NCBI GenBank assembly: GCA_017441205.1 | Contig: JAFRYG010000047.1 | Location: 1 to 62,968 of the forward strand | Direction: 5' to 3' | DNA length: 62,968 bases | Origin: Pseudomonadota bacterium | Lineage (GTDB): Bacteria > Myxococcota_A > Bradymonadia > UBA4248 | In this document: piece after piece, positions 1-9,085 of the stretch | Layout of the letters: each line of letters starts with the position of its first letter | Numbering within the stretch: the first letter of the stretch is position 1 | Notes under the pieces: generated by a model | Seen by the model: only the letters and a program-made list of their open reading frames with translations | What the model was told of the DNA's origin: nothing | Database searches by the model: none | Made by a program: the position numbers and the translations under genes

Positions 1-50
1 CTCCCAACTCACAACTCCCAACTCACAACTCACAACTTCCAACTTTTCCA
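1..50. repeat. Heptamer repeat array (CAACTCM)
   Basis: About seven head-to-tail 7-base units of CAACTCC/CAACTCA, decaying to CAACTTC and CAACTTT, run up to the phosphatase gene. The left end is cut by the window edge. The same 7-base periodicity with other consensus words recurs at 18691-18816, 38064-38084 and 62859-62907. Confidence 0.75.
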
Positions 51-60
51 GGACACACAA

Positions 61-861
61 ATGAAACACCTGATTCTGCCGCTCGCAATTGCTTTACTTT
101 CGTCGACGTCTGCCATGGCTGCTCCGGTGAGCAGCGGACTGACGGACAAGGGTGTCACCCGACCGCAAAATGAGGATAACTTTTTTATTGATAAGGCCCA
201 CGACGTCTATGTCGTCGCCGATGGCATGGGAGGTCATGCCGCCGGTGAAGTCGCCAGCCAGATAGCAGTCGATACCGTCCGGTATTATTCTGAGCATCCG
301 ATTTGGGGCGCGTTTGACACCATCTGGCCTTCGTCCCGGATTTCGCTGATGCTGGGAGCCTATTTTGCCGCCAACAATAATATCCTCACAGACTCCATTA
401 ATACCGCGGCACACAGAGGCATGGGAACGACCATGGTTTCTGTCATTCTGCGGGATGGGTATGCGGACGTCATCAATGTCGGCGATTCCAGAGCTTACCG
501 AATCCGGAACGGCCAAATCACGCAGGTTTCGCACGATCACTCCCTGGTACAGGCATACATCGATCAGGGTATCCTCAAAACACCCGAAGAAATCGAGAAC
601 TTCCCCTATAAAAATGTCATCACTCAGGCGATGGGCACCTCGCCCAAAATCGTTCCGGACGTTTTTACTGAGCCGCAAAAATCCGGAGATATCTACCTGC
701 TCTGCAGCGACGGGCTCTTCAACGAAGTCAAAGACGACGAAATACTGCGCATCATTATGTCGCATCCTGCCGACCTGGATGCCGCATCAAAAGAGCTCGT
801 CGAAACAGCAAATGCCAATGGCGGACATGACAACATTACAGTCGTTCTCGTCCAACTTTGA
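61..861 (+). CDS. PP2C-family Ser/Thr phosphatase with signal peptide
   Basis: This is a 266-residue bacterial PP2C (PPM, Stp1/PrpC type) phosphatase, a Mn/Mg-dependent enzyme that removes phosphate from Ser/Thr and normally opposes Hanks-type kinases. The motifs appear in order: RPQNEDNF (metal Asp39), VADGMGGHAAGE (Asp54), INVGDSRAYR, DHSLVQ, LLCSDGLFNEV and GGHDNIT, so all metal ligands are present. What is odd is the N-terminus. Before the catalytic fold comes Met-Lys-His, a hydrophobic run (LILPLAIALL) and an Ala-Met-Ala-Ala site near residue 20, which is a classic Sec signal peptide, whereas this family is usually cytosolic or fused to an inner-membrane segment. The ATG has an AGGA box eight bases upstream; a GTG at 127 would remove the signal but has no such box. 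It is followed by two envelope genes on the same strand. The family call is firm; export is inferred. Confidence 0.93.
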   Translation: MKHLILPLAIALLSSTSAMAAPVSSGLTDKGVTRPQNEDNFFIDKAHDVYVVADGMGGHAAGEVASQIAVDTVRYYSEHPIWGAFDTIWPSSRISLMLGAYFAANNNILTDSINTAAHRGMGTTMVSVILRDGYADVINVGDSRAYRIRNGQITQVSHDHSLVQAYIDQGILKTPEEIENFPYKNVITQAMGTSPKIVPDVFTEPQKSGDIYLLCSDGLFNEVKDDEILRIIMSHPADLDAASKELVETANANGGHDNITVVLVQL

Positions 862-932
862 ATAATTGACCCACGCCGCTCATACTGTTATACATGTGGT
901 TCCTGAGTGGGGGCTCACGATGAGGTATCATT

Positions 933-1193
933 TTGAAGTACGGTTTATTTTTCAGCACGGTTCTGTTCATCTTGGTTAATCCCGGCTTGCTCTGGGCACA
1001 GGATTCGTCTGGCGAGATCGAAGAAAAACTATACAATTTCGATGATATGCTCATCGATGGCTCGTTCCGGGATCCCCAGGGGATGTTCGAACGTGCCAGG
1101 TCTGAAGCTAAATTTGAAGGCGTATTAAAACTGGAGCGCAGCTTTATGAGCGAGCTCGAAAATAATGCGCAGGAATCATCGATGCGACCGTGA
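933..1193 (+). CDS. Small exported protein, unknown function
   Basis: The 86-residue product starts at TTG, chosen because a GAGG box lies seven bases upstream and because the signal peptide then begins correctly. Residues 1-22 form a basic start plus hydrophobic core ending LLWA, with cleavage predicted before QDSSG. The mature part (about 64 residues) is acidic and probably helical, without cysteines or recognised motifs. It lies between the exported phosphatase and the AgmX-like protein, with 71 and 30 bases of spacing, so it is probably in their operon. I do not recognise a family. Confidence 0.7.
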   Translation: MKYGLFFSTVLFILVNPGLLWAQDSSGEIEEKLYNFDDMLIDGSFRDPQGMFERARSEAKFEGVLKLERSFMSELENNAQESSMRP

Positions 1194-1223
1194 TGGATGC
1201 ATTGAAAATAAGGGAGTTGTTGA

Positions 1224-2936
1224 ATGAAAATCATATGTAGTGGTTGTGGAGCCAACCATTGGCTGTCCGATATGCAGTTGTCCGATGGTGGGTGCAATGT
1301 CGTATGTCCTCACTGTTCGACCACGAATTTCGTGGATGCTTCAATGCTGGATCCCATGTCCCTTGAACCACGATGGTATTATGCAATCAACGAAGAATCA
1401 GTAGGCCCTCTCTCGACGCGGGATCTTGAGTTCAGTTTCCAGAATGGACAGATTACACTGGATTCATACGTCTGGTGCGATGGACTCTCTGACTGGATGC
1501 CATTGAGTGCTGTTCCTGAATTTGGTTATCTGCTCTCCCCGGTTCAGGGCGTCCCCTATGGCTCCGAAAGAACAAATATCGCCGCCGGGGCTTCCGCATT
1601 TCCAAGCTATCCTGCCCCCCAATTCGCAGGCAACGACGACGAAACGGCCGCCATCGATCTGGCCGGATTCAATGCCGCACAGGCACAGGCGCAGGCCCAG
1701 AACTCAAGCTACAGCCCATTTGACAGCAATTCCCCGGCCGGCATCGTCGGCATGGACGGAAGAGCTGCACGGGATGACGAACCTGTCTTCGATATGGGTA
1801 TGTCTCAGCCACAGCCGGCCAACGCAGCCAATGATCTCGTCGGCGCACGCAGCGAAAACTCAGTTCTCTTCAGTCTGAGCAGTCTCCAGGCCGTCAGCGC
1901 ATCCGCTCCCGTCAGTACTTCAACTCCGGCAACCGCAGGCGGTGGTGCAGGGCTCATTGACGTCAAGGCTCTCGCCTCTTCTACCCCTGCCCCCCGACGC
2001 CGAACCAACGAAGTTGTCGACAGCTTCGCCGGAAGCTCTGTCCCCATGGCTACAGTCCTTCCCCTCGGAACCAAAAAAGACAACACGACCCTCTACATCA
2101 TCCTCGGTATCGCCGGTGCCCTCATCCTCGCACTCATTATCGTCGTTGCCATCGTCGCTGCCAGCGGAGGTGACAATCAGAATAATGTCCCGCAGCAGGT
2201 TGCCGTCATCAATGAAAATGAAGCTCTCGCCAATGCAAGAAACAACCCCGGCATAGCTCCCACTGCAGTCGCCGATAACACCGATGTTGTCAACAAGGAC
2301 AAGCAGGCCGAAGAAGAAAAGAAAGCCGAGGAAGAAAAGAAAGCTGAGGAAGAAAAGAAGGCCGAAGAAGAAAAGAAAGCCGAAGAAGAAAAGAAAGCCG
2401 AAGAAGAAAAGAAAGCCGAAGAAGAAAAGAAGGCCGAGGAAGAGAAGAAAGCCGAAGAAGAAAAACAGGCAGAAGAGAAGAAAGCTGAAGAAGATAATAA
2501 GAAGAGCGGCTCTGACAAAAAGTCGAACAAGAAAAAAGCTGATTCCAAGAAAGCTGAAGTAAAAGAAGCCCCGGCTCCTGAGCCCAAACCGGAACCGAAG
2601 CCTGAACCCAAGAAAACAGAACCCAAGAAGACAGAACCTGCAAAACCCGCTGCCGGTGGCGGCAGTGAAGGTCTCTCGAAAGGTGAAATCCAGACCACAC
2701 TGCGCGGCGCTGGTGCTCAGATCCGTACATGCAGCCGCACATCCGCGACAAAAGGTACGATGAAAGTTTCTTTCGTCATCAAGGGTGACGGGCGCGTCAG
2801 TAATGCCAAGGTAACATCACCGGAATTCGCCAATACGCCGACTGCATCCTGCGTGCTCAAAGTCGTCAATGGCGTCAAGTTCCGCGCAACCGGTACAGAT
2901 GTTCCCATCAACAATTACCCGTTCCCCATCCAGTAA
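1224..2936 (+). CDS. AgmX/GltJ-like inner-membrane protein: zinc ribbon, GYF, TM, TonB-C-like domain
   Basis: The 570-residue protein has the layout of the Myxococcus AgmX/GltJ group, part of a trans-envelope motility or energy-transducing machine. An N-terminal zinc ribbon has paired cysteines at 5/8 and 28/31. A GYF_2 (DUF4339-like) domain follows at about 50-100 (RWYYAINEESVGPLS...DYWVC-like Trp/Cys core). After a low-complexity cytoplasmic linker there is one membrane span at about 288-312, then a periplasmic Lys/Glu-rich rod and a C-terminal AgmX/PglI or TonB-C-like domain (about 485-570) with two cysteines. The rod contains about nine KAEEEK units. The start has a GGAG box. It follows the small exported protein by 30 bases and ends in a strong terminator. 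Whether it takes part in gliding cannot be told here, since no other Glt genes are in the window. Confidence 0.82.
   Translation: MKIICSGCGANHWLSDMQLSDGGCNVVCPHCSTTNFVDASMLDPMSLEPRWYYAINEESVGPLSTRDLEFSFQNGQITLDSYVWCDGLSDWMPLSAVPEFGYLLSPVQGVPYGSERTNIAAGASAFPSYPAPQFAGNDDETAAIDLAGFNAAQAQAQAQNSSYSPFDSNSPAGIVGMDGRAARDDEPVFDMGMSQPQPANAANDLVGARSENSVLFSLSSLQAVSASAPVSTSTPATAGGGAGLIDVKALASSTPAPRRRTNEVVDSFAGSSVPMATVLPLGTKKDNTTLYIILGIAGALILALIIVVAIVAASGGDNQNNVPQQVAVINENEALANARNNPGIAPTAVADNTDVVNKDKQAEEEKKAEEEKKAEEEKKAEEEKKAEEEKKAEEEKKAEEEKKAEEEKKAEEEKQAEEKKAEEDNKKSGSDKKSNKKKADSKKAEVKEAPAPEPKPEPKPEPKKTEPKKTEPAKPAAGGGSEGLSKGEIQTTLRGAGAQIRTCSRTSATKGTMKVSFVIKGDGRVSNAKVTSPEFANTPTASCVLKVVNGVKFRATGTDVPINNYPFPIQ
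2302..2490 (+). repeat. 18-base in-frame tandem repeat (KAEEEK)
   Basis: About nine to ten near-identical 18-base units encode KAEEEK in the periplasmic rod of the AgmX-like protein. Differences between units are mostly synonymous third-base changes (GCC/GCT, GAA/GAG). Such a run can gain or lose units by slippage without breaking the frame and would alter rod length. Confidence 0.9.
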
Positions 2937-2958
2937 GCGTCGGGACAGGTCCTCATCC

Positions 2959-2993
2959 AAAGCGCATTTTCTTTTGAAAATGCGCTTTTTTTT
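2959..2993 (+). terminator. Rho-independent terminator
   Basis: A perfect 13-base-pair stem (2959-2971 with 2976-2988) closes a TTTT loop and runs into eight T residues. It lies 22 bases after the AgmX-like gene and ends the phosphatase operon. Confidence 0.93.
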
Positions 2994-3084
2994 GCTCGCA
3001 TCAATACACACCAAAAGAAAAAAAGAAGCCGAAGACAATTGCCAATTGCCGATATGCCATATTTTTTGTAATCATTGTCAGCAG

Positions 3085-3151
3085 GCATACCCCCATTATC
3101 ATATCCATTATGGCATTGAATTAGCGTATATCTTAAGAAGCTGGGGTATGC
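3085..3151. promoter_or_regulatory. Long-spaced inverted repeat upstream of kinase gene
   Basis: GCATACCCC at 3085-3093 is exactly mirrored by GGGGTATGC at 3143-3151 with 49 bases between. It lies in the 240-base region between the terminator and the kinase start. It could be a paired operator site or an RNA leader stem; the sequence alone does not decide. The rest of the interval (2994-3233) is AT-rich and holds no gene that I can support. Confidence 0.4.
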
Positions 3152-3233
3152 AGACCTCATTTTTGATCTGATTTATCAATAGTGTTAAAGAACCCGTAGA
3201 GAGCTTATCGAACGAGTTTAAGAGACATCTGAA

Positions 3234-5432
3234 ATGGATACTTCTTTCGAACCTGATTCATCCATCTATCCGAATGGCACACTCATCGCGGATCGCTACG
3301 AGATCACCTCGTTTCTTGCACAGGGTGGCATGGCACAGGTCTATATTGCGAGTCAGCAGCTCGTCGGAAATATCCACCGGGAGGTTGCACTCAAAATTCT
3401 CTTGCCGGCGTTCTCATTGAATCCGGACATCGTCATGCGCTTCTTCTACGAAGCCAAAGCCATCATCAGACTCAATCACCCCAACACCATTAAGCTTTAT
3501 GATATGGGTGAAACCCCTGACCATCGTCTGTTTCTGGCAATGGAATTGCTCAAGGGCAAAGAACTCAGCGAGCGCATAAAGGACGAAAAACACCCGATTT
3601 CCCCTGAAGAGGCATTTTCCATTGCAAAGCAGGTCGCAGGAAGTCTTGCAGAAGCCCATCAGTACGGCATCATCCATCGTGATCTGAAACCAGATAATAT
3701 TTTCATCACCGATCTGAACGTCGTCAAAGTCCTTGATTTCGGCATTGCAAAGCTCAAAGATGACAGTGAACAGTCACGCATTGAAAAAAAACTGACCAAA
3801 GCCGGAACAGCCCCGGGTACTCCCGAATACATGAGTCCGGAACAGGCTCGCGGAAAGGAGCTCGACGCCCGCAGCGATCTCTATTCCCTCGGAGTCGTCA
3901 TCTACGAAATGCTCTGCAAGCATCCCCCGTTCGAAGAACCGACGTCTCTCGGGACAATTCTGATGCACGTACAGGCGCCGCCTCCCCCGCTTCCCGATTA
4001 CATCCCCAAACCCATGCGGGATTTCGTCATTAAGCGCCTGCTGGCAAAGAATCCAAATGATCGTCCCAAAGACGCGCAGGCTTTTATTAACGAAGTCGAT
4101 GAACTTTTGCGCCCCACCGACCAGTTATACAAAGCACAGGCCGAAATTGAGCTGCTGCGAAACGAGCTCGCCCAAACCAAGCTGGAACTTCTGCGTTCCA
4201 GCGATATGAGTGTCATTGTGGATGATCAGCCCTATATCCAGACACCCATGCCGAGCAGGGTTCCTTTAAAATCCGGAGATATGGTCTGTGTCAATACCGC
4301 AGACAATTCCATCGCCATCAGACAATATCCGGATGCCGCTTTTGCACAGAACTCATCACATTACCAACAGGATCCGCATGGACAAACCAATCCCGGTTTT
4401 ACCCATCAGCCTCCGGGAATGCCAGGATATCCTGTAAATACCTCCAGACAAAGGGGTAATCCTCAACCCCCAAGGACATCACAGTATAATCCTCCCCCCA
4501 GCAGGCAGAACTATTCATCACAGCTGCCCATGCCGCAGCCCACTTCTTCCGGTGAAATGCAGAGCGTCCCCATGCCCCAGCATCGCATGCGGTCCATGCC
4601 AAATATGCCATCCAGTGAGATGCCGCCCGTTCCACCGAAGCGCATGCATCCAATGACAGGGATGCCATCGTCTGAAATGCCCTGCGTCCCACCGCAGCGC
4701 ATGCGGTCCATGCCAAACATGCCATCATCCAGTGAGATGCCGTCCGTCCCGCCAACAGCAGCGCAGCAGCGCATGCGTCCAATGCCAGGCATACCATCCG
4801 GCGAAATGCCTTGTGTTCCTTCCACACAACAGCAGCGCATGCGGTCTATGCCAAACACGCCATCCAGTGAAATGCCGCATGTTCCCCCCGCTGCACTGCA
4901 GCAGCGAATGCAGCACACGGGAACATTCAATTCCCCAAACAATTACCAGGCCGATGCCAACGAGGATCCCATCGTTCCACCGGCACCGAGAAGATCAGCT
5001 CACACCAGCAAATCCATGGCTCAAATGCCCGGCCTTCCTCACAATATCAGCGAAGACTATTCCATGGATCATGCCAGCGCCGCAAGCCGTCCCAAAGATA
5101 CCATCACGGGTACAGCGTCCAGAAATCCAACGTCCGGCATCGATCGGGAAACGACGTTTATGATGTTTGCACAGCCCATGGTCAACAAGCTCGGACAAGC
5201 CAATACCCCGGAAATACTCAATCTTGCCAAAAGCATCTGGAATGCCGCCATTATGGGTCCTGATGCTCTCGCTGCGCTTATGGAATCCGCAAAGCCAAAA
5301 TCCAATCTGAGAACCCTGATTGAATTGATGGTTGGCAGAAAATTGAAGTATTTTGCAGGAGAATCGTGGATAATCAATGAATTGGGAGCGAGCCTCGACA
5401 AAAATGGAAAATTATCGCTGCGCATAAGATAA
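3234..5432 (+). CDS. Cytosolic Hanks-type Ser/Thr protein kinase with Pro/Met-rich repeats
   Basis: The 732-residue kinase has a complete catalytic domain at about 20-290: the Gly loop ([10 protein letters not shown]), Lys54 in VALK, the HRDLKPDN catalytic loop (Asp150), DFG (Asp168), and [10 protein letters not shown] in the activation segment, so it should be active. There is no membrane span, unlike PknB-type kinases. After the kinase comes a Gln/Pro-rich linker, then five imperfect repeats with [14 protein letters not shown]-like units, then a C-terminal conserved-looking helical domain of about 90 residues (from about 640) that I do not recognise. A short coiled coil (about 295-325) directly follows the kinase. 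The SD signal is weak (AGAGA). It is probably transcribed separately from the phosphatase operon because of the intervening terminator, but the two are neighbours and could share substrates. Confidence 0.93.
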   Translation: MDTSFEPDSSIYPNGTLIADRYEITSFLAQGGMAQVYIASQQLVGNIHREVALKILLPAFSLNPDIVMRFFYEAKAIIRLNHPNTIKLYDMGETPDHRLFLAMELLKGKELSERIKDEKHPISPEEAFSIAKQVAGSLAEAHQYGIIHRDLKPDNIFITDLNVVKVLDFGIAKLKDDSEQSRIEKKLTKAGTAPGTPEYMSPEQARGKELDARSDLYSLGVVIYEMLCKHPPFEEPTSLGTILMHVQAPPPPLPDYIPKPMRDFVIKRLLAKNPNDRPKDAQAFINEVDELLRPTDQLYKAQAEIELLRNELAQTKLELLRSSDMSVIVDDQPYIQTPMPSRVPLKSGDMVCVNTADNSIAIRQYPDAAFAQNSSHYQQDPHGQTNPGFTHQPPGMPGYPVNTSRQRGNPQPPRTSQYNPPPSRQNYSSQLPMPQPTSSGEMQSVPMPQHRMRSMPNMPSSEMPPVPPKRMHPMTGMPSSEMPCVPPQRMRSMPNMPSSSEMPSVPPTAAQQRMRPMPGIPSGEMPCVPSTQQQRMRSMPNTPSSEMPHVPPAALQQRMQHTGTFNSPNNYQADANEDPIVPPAPRRSAHTSKSMAQMPGLPHNISEDYSMDHASAASRPKDTITGTASRNPTSGIDRETTFMMFAQPMVNKLGQANTPEILNLAKSIWNAAIMGPDALAALMESAKPKSNLRTLIELMVGRKLKYFAGESWIINELGASLDKNGKLSLRIR
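4584..4904 (+). repeat. Imperfect 57-72-base in-frame repeats in the kinase gene
   Basis: Five units, each beginning CGCATGCG or CGCATGC, are 57, 57, 72, 66 and 69 bases long. They encode variants of [18 protein letters not shown] followed by 0-5 extra Ala/Gln/Pro residues. The length differences are all multiples of three. Confidence 0.85.
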
Positions 5433-5535
5433 CACTCCATATTTGCCGATGTGCGCAATCCATCTTCACACCTGCTTTCAAAAATGTTAGATTTCGTCTG
5501 CGCATTTTTTACGCACTCAAAACAGGAGATACGCA

Positions 5536-6405
5536 ATGGCATCGGGTTTAAAGACAAGCAGTGAAGTTGCAAGAATTCGACGACAGCCCAAGGGAAAACC
5601 AGGCTCGGAAAGCGCAAAGAATCTGCTCGGAAGCATTCTTGATGATTCAGCAGCTGCAGCAGAAAAAGAGCGCAAACAGCTCGAAGAAAATCGACGACGT
5701 GCCGAAGAAGAAGAGCTGCTTCGTAAGGAACGTGAAGAAGAAATGGCCAAGCTCGAAGCCGAACAGGCCATTCTGGCTGAACAGCAGGCTCAGGAAGACC
5801 TCAAACTGCACCAGGCTGAAATGCAGGCTCAGCTGCAAAGAGAAAAAGATATCGAAGCCGGTCTGATTGACGTCGAAGAAGAAGCTCGACTCGCCCGCGA
5901 AGAGGAAGCTCGAAAGCAGGCTGAAGCCGAAAAATTACGTCGTAAAACAGAAGCCAAACTACAGGCAATTGAGCTCAAAAAATCTCAGGAAACGGAGCTT
6001 GAAGCTCTCAAAATGGAGCAAATCGCCAAAGTCGCTGCTCCCAAGAAATCAAAACTCCCACTGATTATTGCTGCTGCAGCAGTCGTCCTGCTCGCTGTCG
6101 GTGCGGTCCTCTTCTTTACCCTCAATAAAGAAGTCATCGATCCCTATGCACTCCACGGTGAGGAACAATACGAAACGCGTTCCATCACTTTCGTCAATAC
6201 CAAGCTCAACAGCCAGGAAATTGCTTTCAATGAAGTGAAACAGGCCGAAGATCCAAAGCCGGTAAAGAAATCCGGCGGCGGCAGGAAAAAAAGCGGTGGC
6301 GGCGGCGGCGCTGCACCTGCTGCTCCCGAGGCACCCAAGCCAAAACCCACCCTCTCTGGCGGGAAGAAAGGCGGCTTGTTCGGCGGTGGCAAACCATCGC
6401 TCTAG
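5536..6405 (+). CDS. Coiled-coil single-pass membrane protein, unknown function
   Basis: The 289-residue product has three parts. Residues about 40-165 are a long, highly charged Glu/Lys/Ala/Gln coiled coil. One membrane span follows at about 173-198 (LPLIIAAAAVVLLAVGAVLF). The short C-terminal part ends in a Gly/Lys/Pro-rich tail (KKSGGGGGAA...). By the positive-inside rule the Lys-rich flank before the span (AAPKKSK) puts the coiled coil in the cytoplasm and the tail in the periplasm. An AGGAG box sits seven bases before the ATG. It follows the kinase by 103 bases without a clear terminator and may be co-transcribed. No family is recognised. Confidence 0.75.
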   Translation: MASGLKTSSEVARIRRQPKGKPGSESAKNLLGSILDDSAAAAEKERKQLEENRRRAEEEELLRKEREEEMAKLEAEQAILAEQQAQEDLKLHQAEMQAQLQREKDIEAGLIDVEEEARLAREEEARKQAEAEKLRRKTEAKLQAIELKKSQETELEALKMEQIAKVAAPKKSKLPLIIAAAAVVLLAVGAVLFFTLNKEVIDPYALHGEEQYETRSITFVNTKLNSQEIAFNEVKQAEDPKPVKKSGGGRKKSGGGGGAAPAAPEAPKPKPTLSGGKKGGLFGGGKPSL

Positions 6406-6590
6406 CATTCTTCGGCAGCCGGCCCCTCGCCGACTGCTGTTCTTTTATTTCTCCCGCAGTTCATGCAGGATGAACGACTCAGATATGTCCGCATCATCCT
6501 GCAATTATGCGCGCCCCCGTTCATACGCGTGAAACTGCAGCTTAACCGTTAAATCATTCATATATTATTCATCTCACTAAGGATTAATGC

Positions 6591-8837
6591 ATGAGTAAAC
6601 GCTTCTCCCAGTTCGCATTGGCTGCTCTGTTGTGCGCATTTGGTACCGGCATGTTCGGATGTGTCGACGCAGATGAACTCCCCACCAAACCCAATCAGCC
6701 TGGCATCCAGCTGGAGACACATGTTAAGGATTGGCGCGACGAAGTCATCTATCAGCTCATCGTCGATCGCTTCAATAATGGCGACATCAACAATGACTTC
6801 AACGTCGATACACGTTCGCTGGGGCGCTATCACGGCGGCGACTGGCAGGGCATCATCGATAAACTCGATTACCTCCAGGAACTGGGCGTCACGACGCTCT
6901 GGATCTCACCTCCCGTCAAAAATGTCGAAGAAGATGCCGGATTCGCTTCGTATCACGGCTACTGGACTGTCGATTTCCTCAAACATAATCCTCACTTCGG
7001 CGATCTCGCCACACTGCGCCGCCTCTCGGATGAACTCCACAAACGCGGCATGAAACTCATCCTCGATATCGTCACCAATCACGTCGGACAGGTCTTCTTC
7101 TACGATATCAATATGAACGGAAGTCCCCAGGAATGGCTCGCCGGCCGCGGCGATATCGACAAAGGCGATTCCAAACGTCCGCAAGGCGGCGAGCTGAGCC
7201 GCGTCACAGAATACGATCCCGATTTCTCGGCACACGGCATCGACGCCTATACCTCCATGGGTATCTCCGGACAGGCCCCCATCGTATTTTTCGATCTCCC
7301 CGGCATCAACAGAACGGCCCCGGGACCCACCAATATCGACCTCGACGGCGACGGTGAAATCACTACACCCGCTGAAAAACTCGGTTTCAGCAACCCCAAC
7401 TGGTATCACCAGAAAGGCCGTACCTTCGACTACGATACACAGCTCGCATACGATTACAACTCCAGAGGTTATTCTTTCGCACCCATCTACAGCGCCGAAA
7501 GCTACAAAGCCGGTGCAGGACGGTGCCGCGAATTCGTCCTCGAGAATCCCATCCTCGAAAGATGCCGCGGTACGCTGGGCATCTGCGGCGGCGGTGACGG
7601 TGAGCAGAATGGCAGCTGCGAAGTCTGCACTGACCCGTGGTCGCCATGCACAACCGCAAATGAATGCTGCGAACTTAAAAAACTTTCCGGACCCTATACC
7701 CACCGCCTGACCAATTATGACGGTTCCGCCGGTGCCTTCCTCGACGGCGAGGAACGACAGTATTACCAGAACGATCAGACCCTCCTCGGTGACTTCCCCG
7801 GCGGACTCAAAGACGTCGCCACCGAACGCGATGACGTTCGCAAAGCCATGGTCCAGGTATTCTCCTACTGGATCGATGTAACGGACTGCGACGGCTTCCG
7901 AATCGACACGCTCAAACACGTCGAATATTCCTTCTGGGAATACTTTGCCCCTGCCATCCGCAAACACGCTGCAGCACGCGGCAAAAAGAACTTCCTCATG
8001 TTCGGCGAGGCCTTCGATGGCAACGACGATCTGCTCGCCGCTTATACGACAAACGAAAATTCCGTCGACTCGGTCTTCCTGTTCTCACAGAAATATGCCA
8101 TTGACCAGGCTTTCCAGTGCGCTCCGGGCAACACTGTCGCCTCCTGCGGCGGCGCGTCCAACGATACACACTCGCTCTATGGCTGGAACGTCGGCGAAAG
8201 CCGTCACGACAAATTCAGCAACACACCGCGTCCAAACGGCGTTATCGATGCCTCCGGAAACGGCGTCCCACCGCGCGACCTGCTCGTCAACTTCCTCGAT
8301 AACCACGACGTCAACAGGTACCTCTACAACCGCCGCGATGATAAAGGCGTTGATTCCCTCAAAAACGCACTCGCATTCCTCATCATGCAGCGCGGTATCC
8401 CATGCATTTATTACGGAACAGAACAGGGCTTCTTCGGCGGCAATGACCCCGGAAACCGCGAAAATATGAGCGATCCAACGGCCTCCATCTTCTACAGCCT
8501 CCAAAAATCGCTCTACCCGGATTACAAACCATGGGATACGGGTAACCCCCTGTTCAAACACATCAAAAAACTCATCCAGCTGCGCAAAAGCAACCCAGTT
8601 CTCAGCCATGGCGCAGTCTCGAACGTCAAGGCCGAAAACAGCATCTTCGCCTTTACGCGCACACTCGATGGTACAACAGCCGTCATCGTCGTCAACACGC
8701 ACGAAACCCAGAGCGCATCTTACAGTGATGCCGCCGTCTCGGGCAAATCCGACCAGCTCAGCATGTCTGCTGATGCCTGCCAGGTCAACGGAACCTCCGT
8801 CACCGTTCCTCCGATGACCACCTGCGTTCTGTTGTAA
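6591..8837 (+). CDS. GH13 alpha-amylase-family lipoprotein
   Basis: The 748-residue enzyme is a glycoside hydrolase of family 13, acting on alpha-glucans outside the cytoplasm. The signal peptide ends in a lipobox (MFGC, Cys24), so it should be lipid-anchored. The four conserved GH13 regions are present: DIVTNH (159-164), GFRIDTLKH with nucleophile Asp439, FGEAF with acid/base Glu473, and FLDNHD with Asp573. A C-terminal beta domain (about 650-748) follows the barrel. It is longer than typical amylases (about 450-600) because of insertions between regions I and II, including a Cys-rich stretch at about 310-367 with ten or more cysteines (CREF..., CGGGDG, CEVC, CCELKK). The ATG has an AGGA box. 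No sugar transporter or regulator lies nearby, so the product's fate is unclear. Confidence 0.92.
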   Translation: MSKRFSQFALAALLCAFGTGMFGCVDADELPTKPNQPGIQLETHVKDWRDEVIYQLIVDRFNNGDINNDFNVDTRSLGRYHGGDWQGIIDKLDYLQELGVTTLWISPPVKNVEEDAGFASYHGYWTVDFLKHNPHFGDLATLRRLSDELHKRGMKLILDIVTNHVGQVFFYDINMNGSPQEWLAGRGDIDKGDSKRPQGGELSRVTEYDPDFSAHGIDAYTSMGISGQAPIVFFDLPGINRTAPGPTNIDLDGDGEITTPAEKLGFSNPNWYHQKGRTFDYDTQLAYDYNSRGYSFAPIYSAESYKAGAGRCREFVLENPILERCRGTLGICGGGDGEQNGSCEVCTDPWSPCTTANECCELKKLSGPYTHRLTNYDGSAGAFLDGEERQYYQNDQTLLGDFPGGLKDVATERDDVRKAMVQVFSYWIDVTDCDGFRIDTLKHVEYSFWEYFAPAIRKHAAARGKKNFLMFGEAFDGNDDLLAAYTTNENSVDSVFLFSQKYAIDQAFQCAPGNTVASCGGASNDTHSLYGWNVGESRHDKFSNTPRPNGVIDASGNGVPPRDLLVNFLDNHDVNRYLYNRRDDKGVDSLKNALAFLIMQRGIPCIYYGTEQGFFGGNDPGNRENMSDPTASIFYSLQKSLYPDYKPWDTGNPLFKHIKKLIQLRKSNPVLSHGAVSNVKAENSIFAFTRTLDGTTAVIVVNTHETQSASYSDAAVSGKSDQLSMSADACQVNGTSVTVPPMTTCVLL

Positions 8838-8870
8838 TCTTTTTTCATTTCTTCGCCCTGCTGTCGCCTT

Positions 8871-8977
8871 GCGGCGATACGCCGGGCGCATCGCTGCTAT
8901 GGCAAAAGCGTTCATCCAAACGCTTTTGCCATACGCTGCTTCAGCCGGGCTATCTGCGATACGCCCGGCTTTTTTTT
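8871..8977 (+). repeat. Cluster of three nested bulged palindromes ending in a terminator
   Basis: Three hairpins follow the GH13 gene. The first is a GCGAT/ATCGC stem at 8874-8895. The second is a 12-bp stem (8901-8912 with 8919-8930) extended by TAT/ATA and then interrupted by a single extra C at 8934. The third is AGCCGGGC + TATC / GATA + extra C (8962) + GCCCGGCT (8943-8970), followed by a run of T that makes it a rho-independent terminator. The GC-TA...TA-C-GC flank with one bulged C is the signature of a repeat family seen throughout the window. Confidence 0.85.
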
Positions 8978-9085
8978 GGCCTTTCCCCACACACAACACC
9001 TCAAATTTGGCGCATTCCCCAAAGCAGGGTAAAATCTTTGCGGCATCAGCCCGCCGTTCCGTTCCCCGCGCTTCATGGAGTGAAC

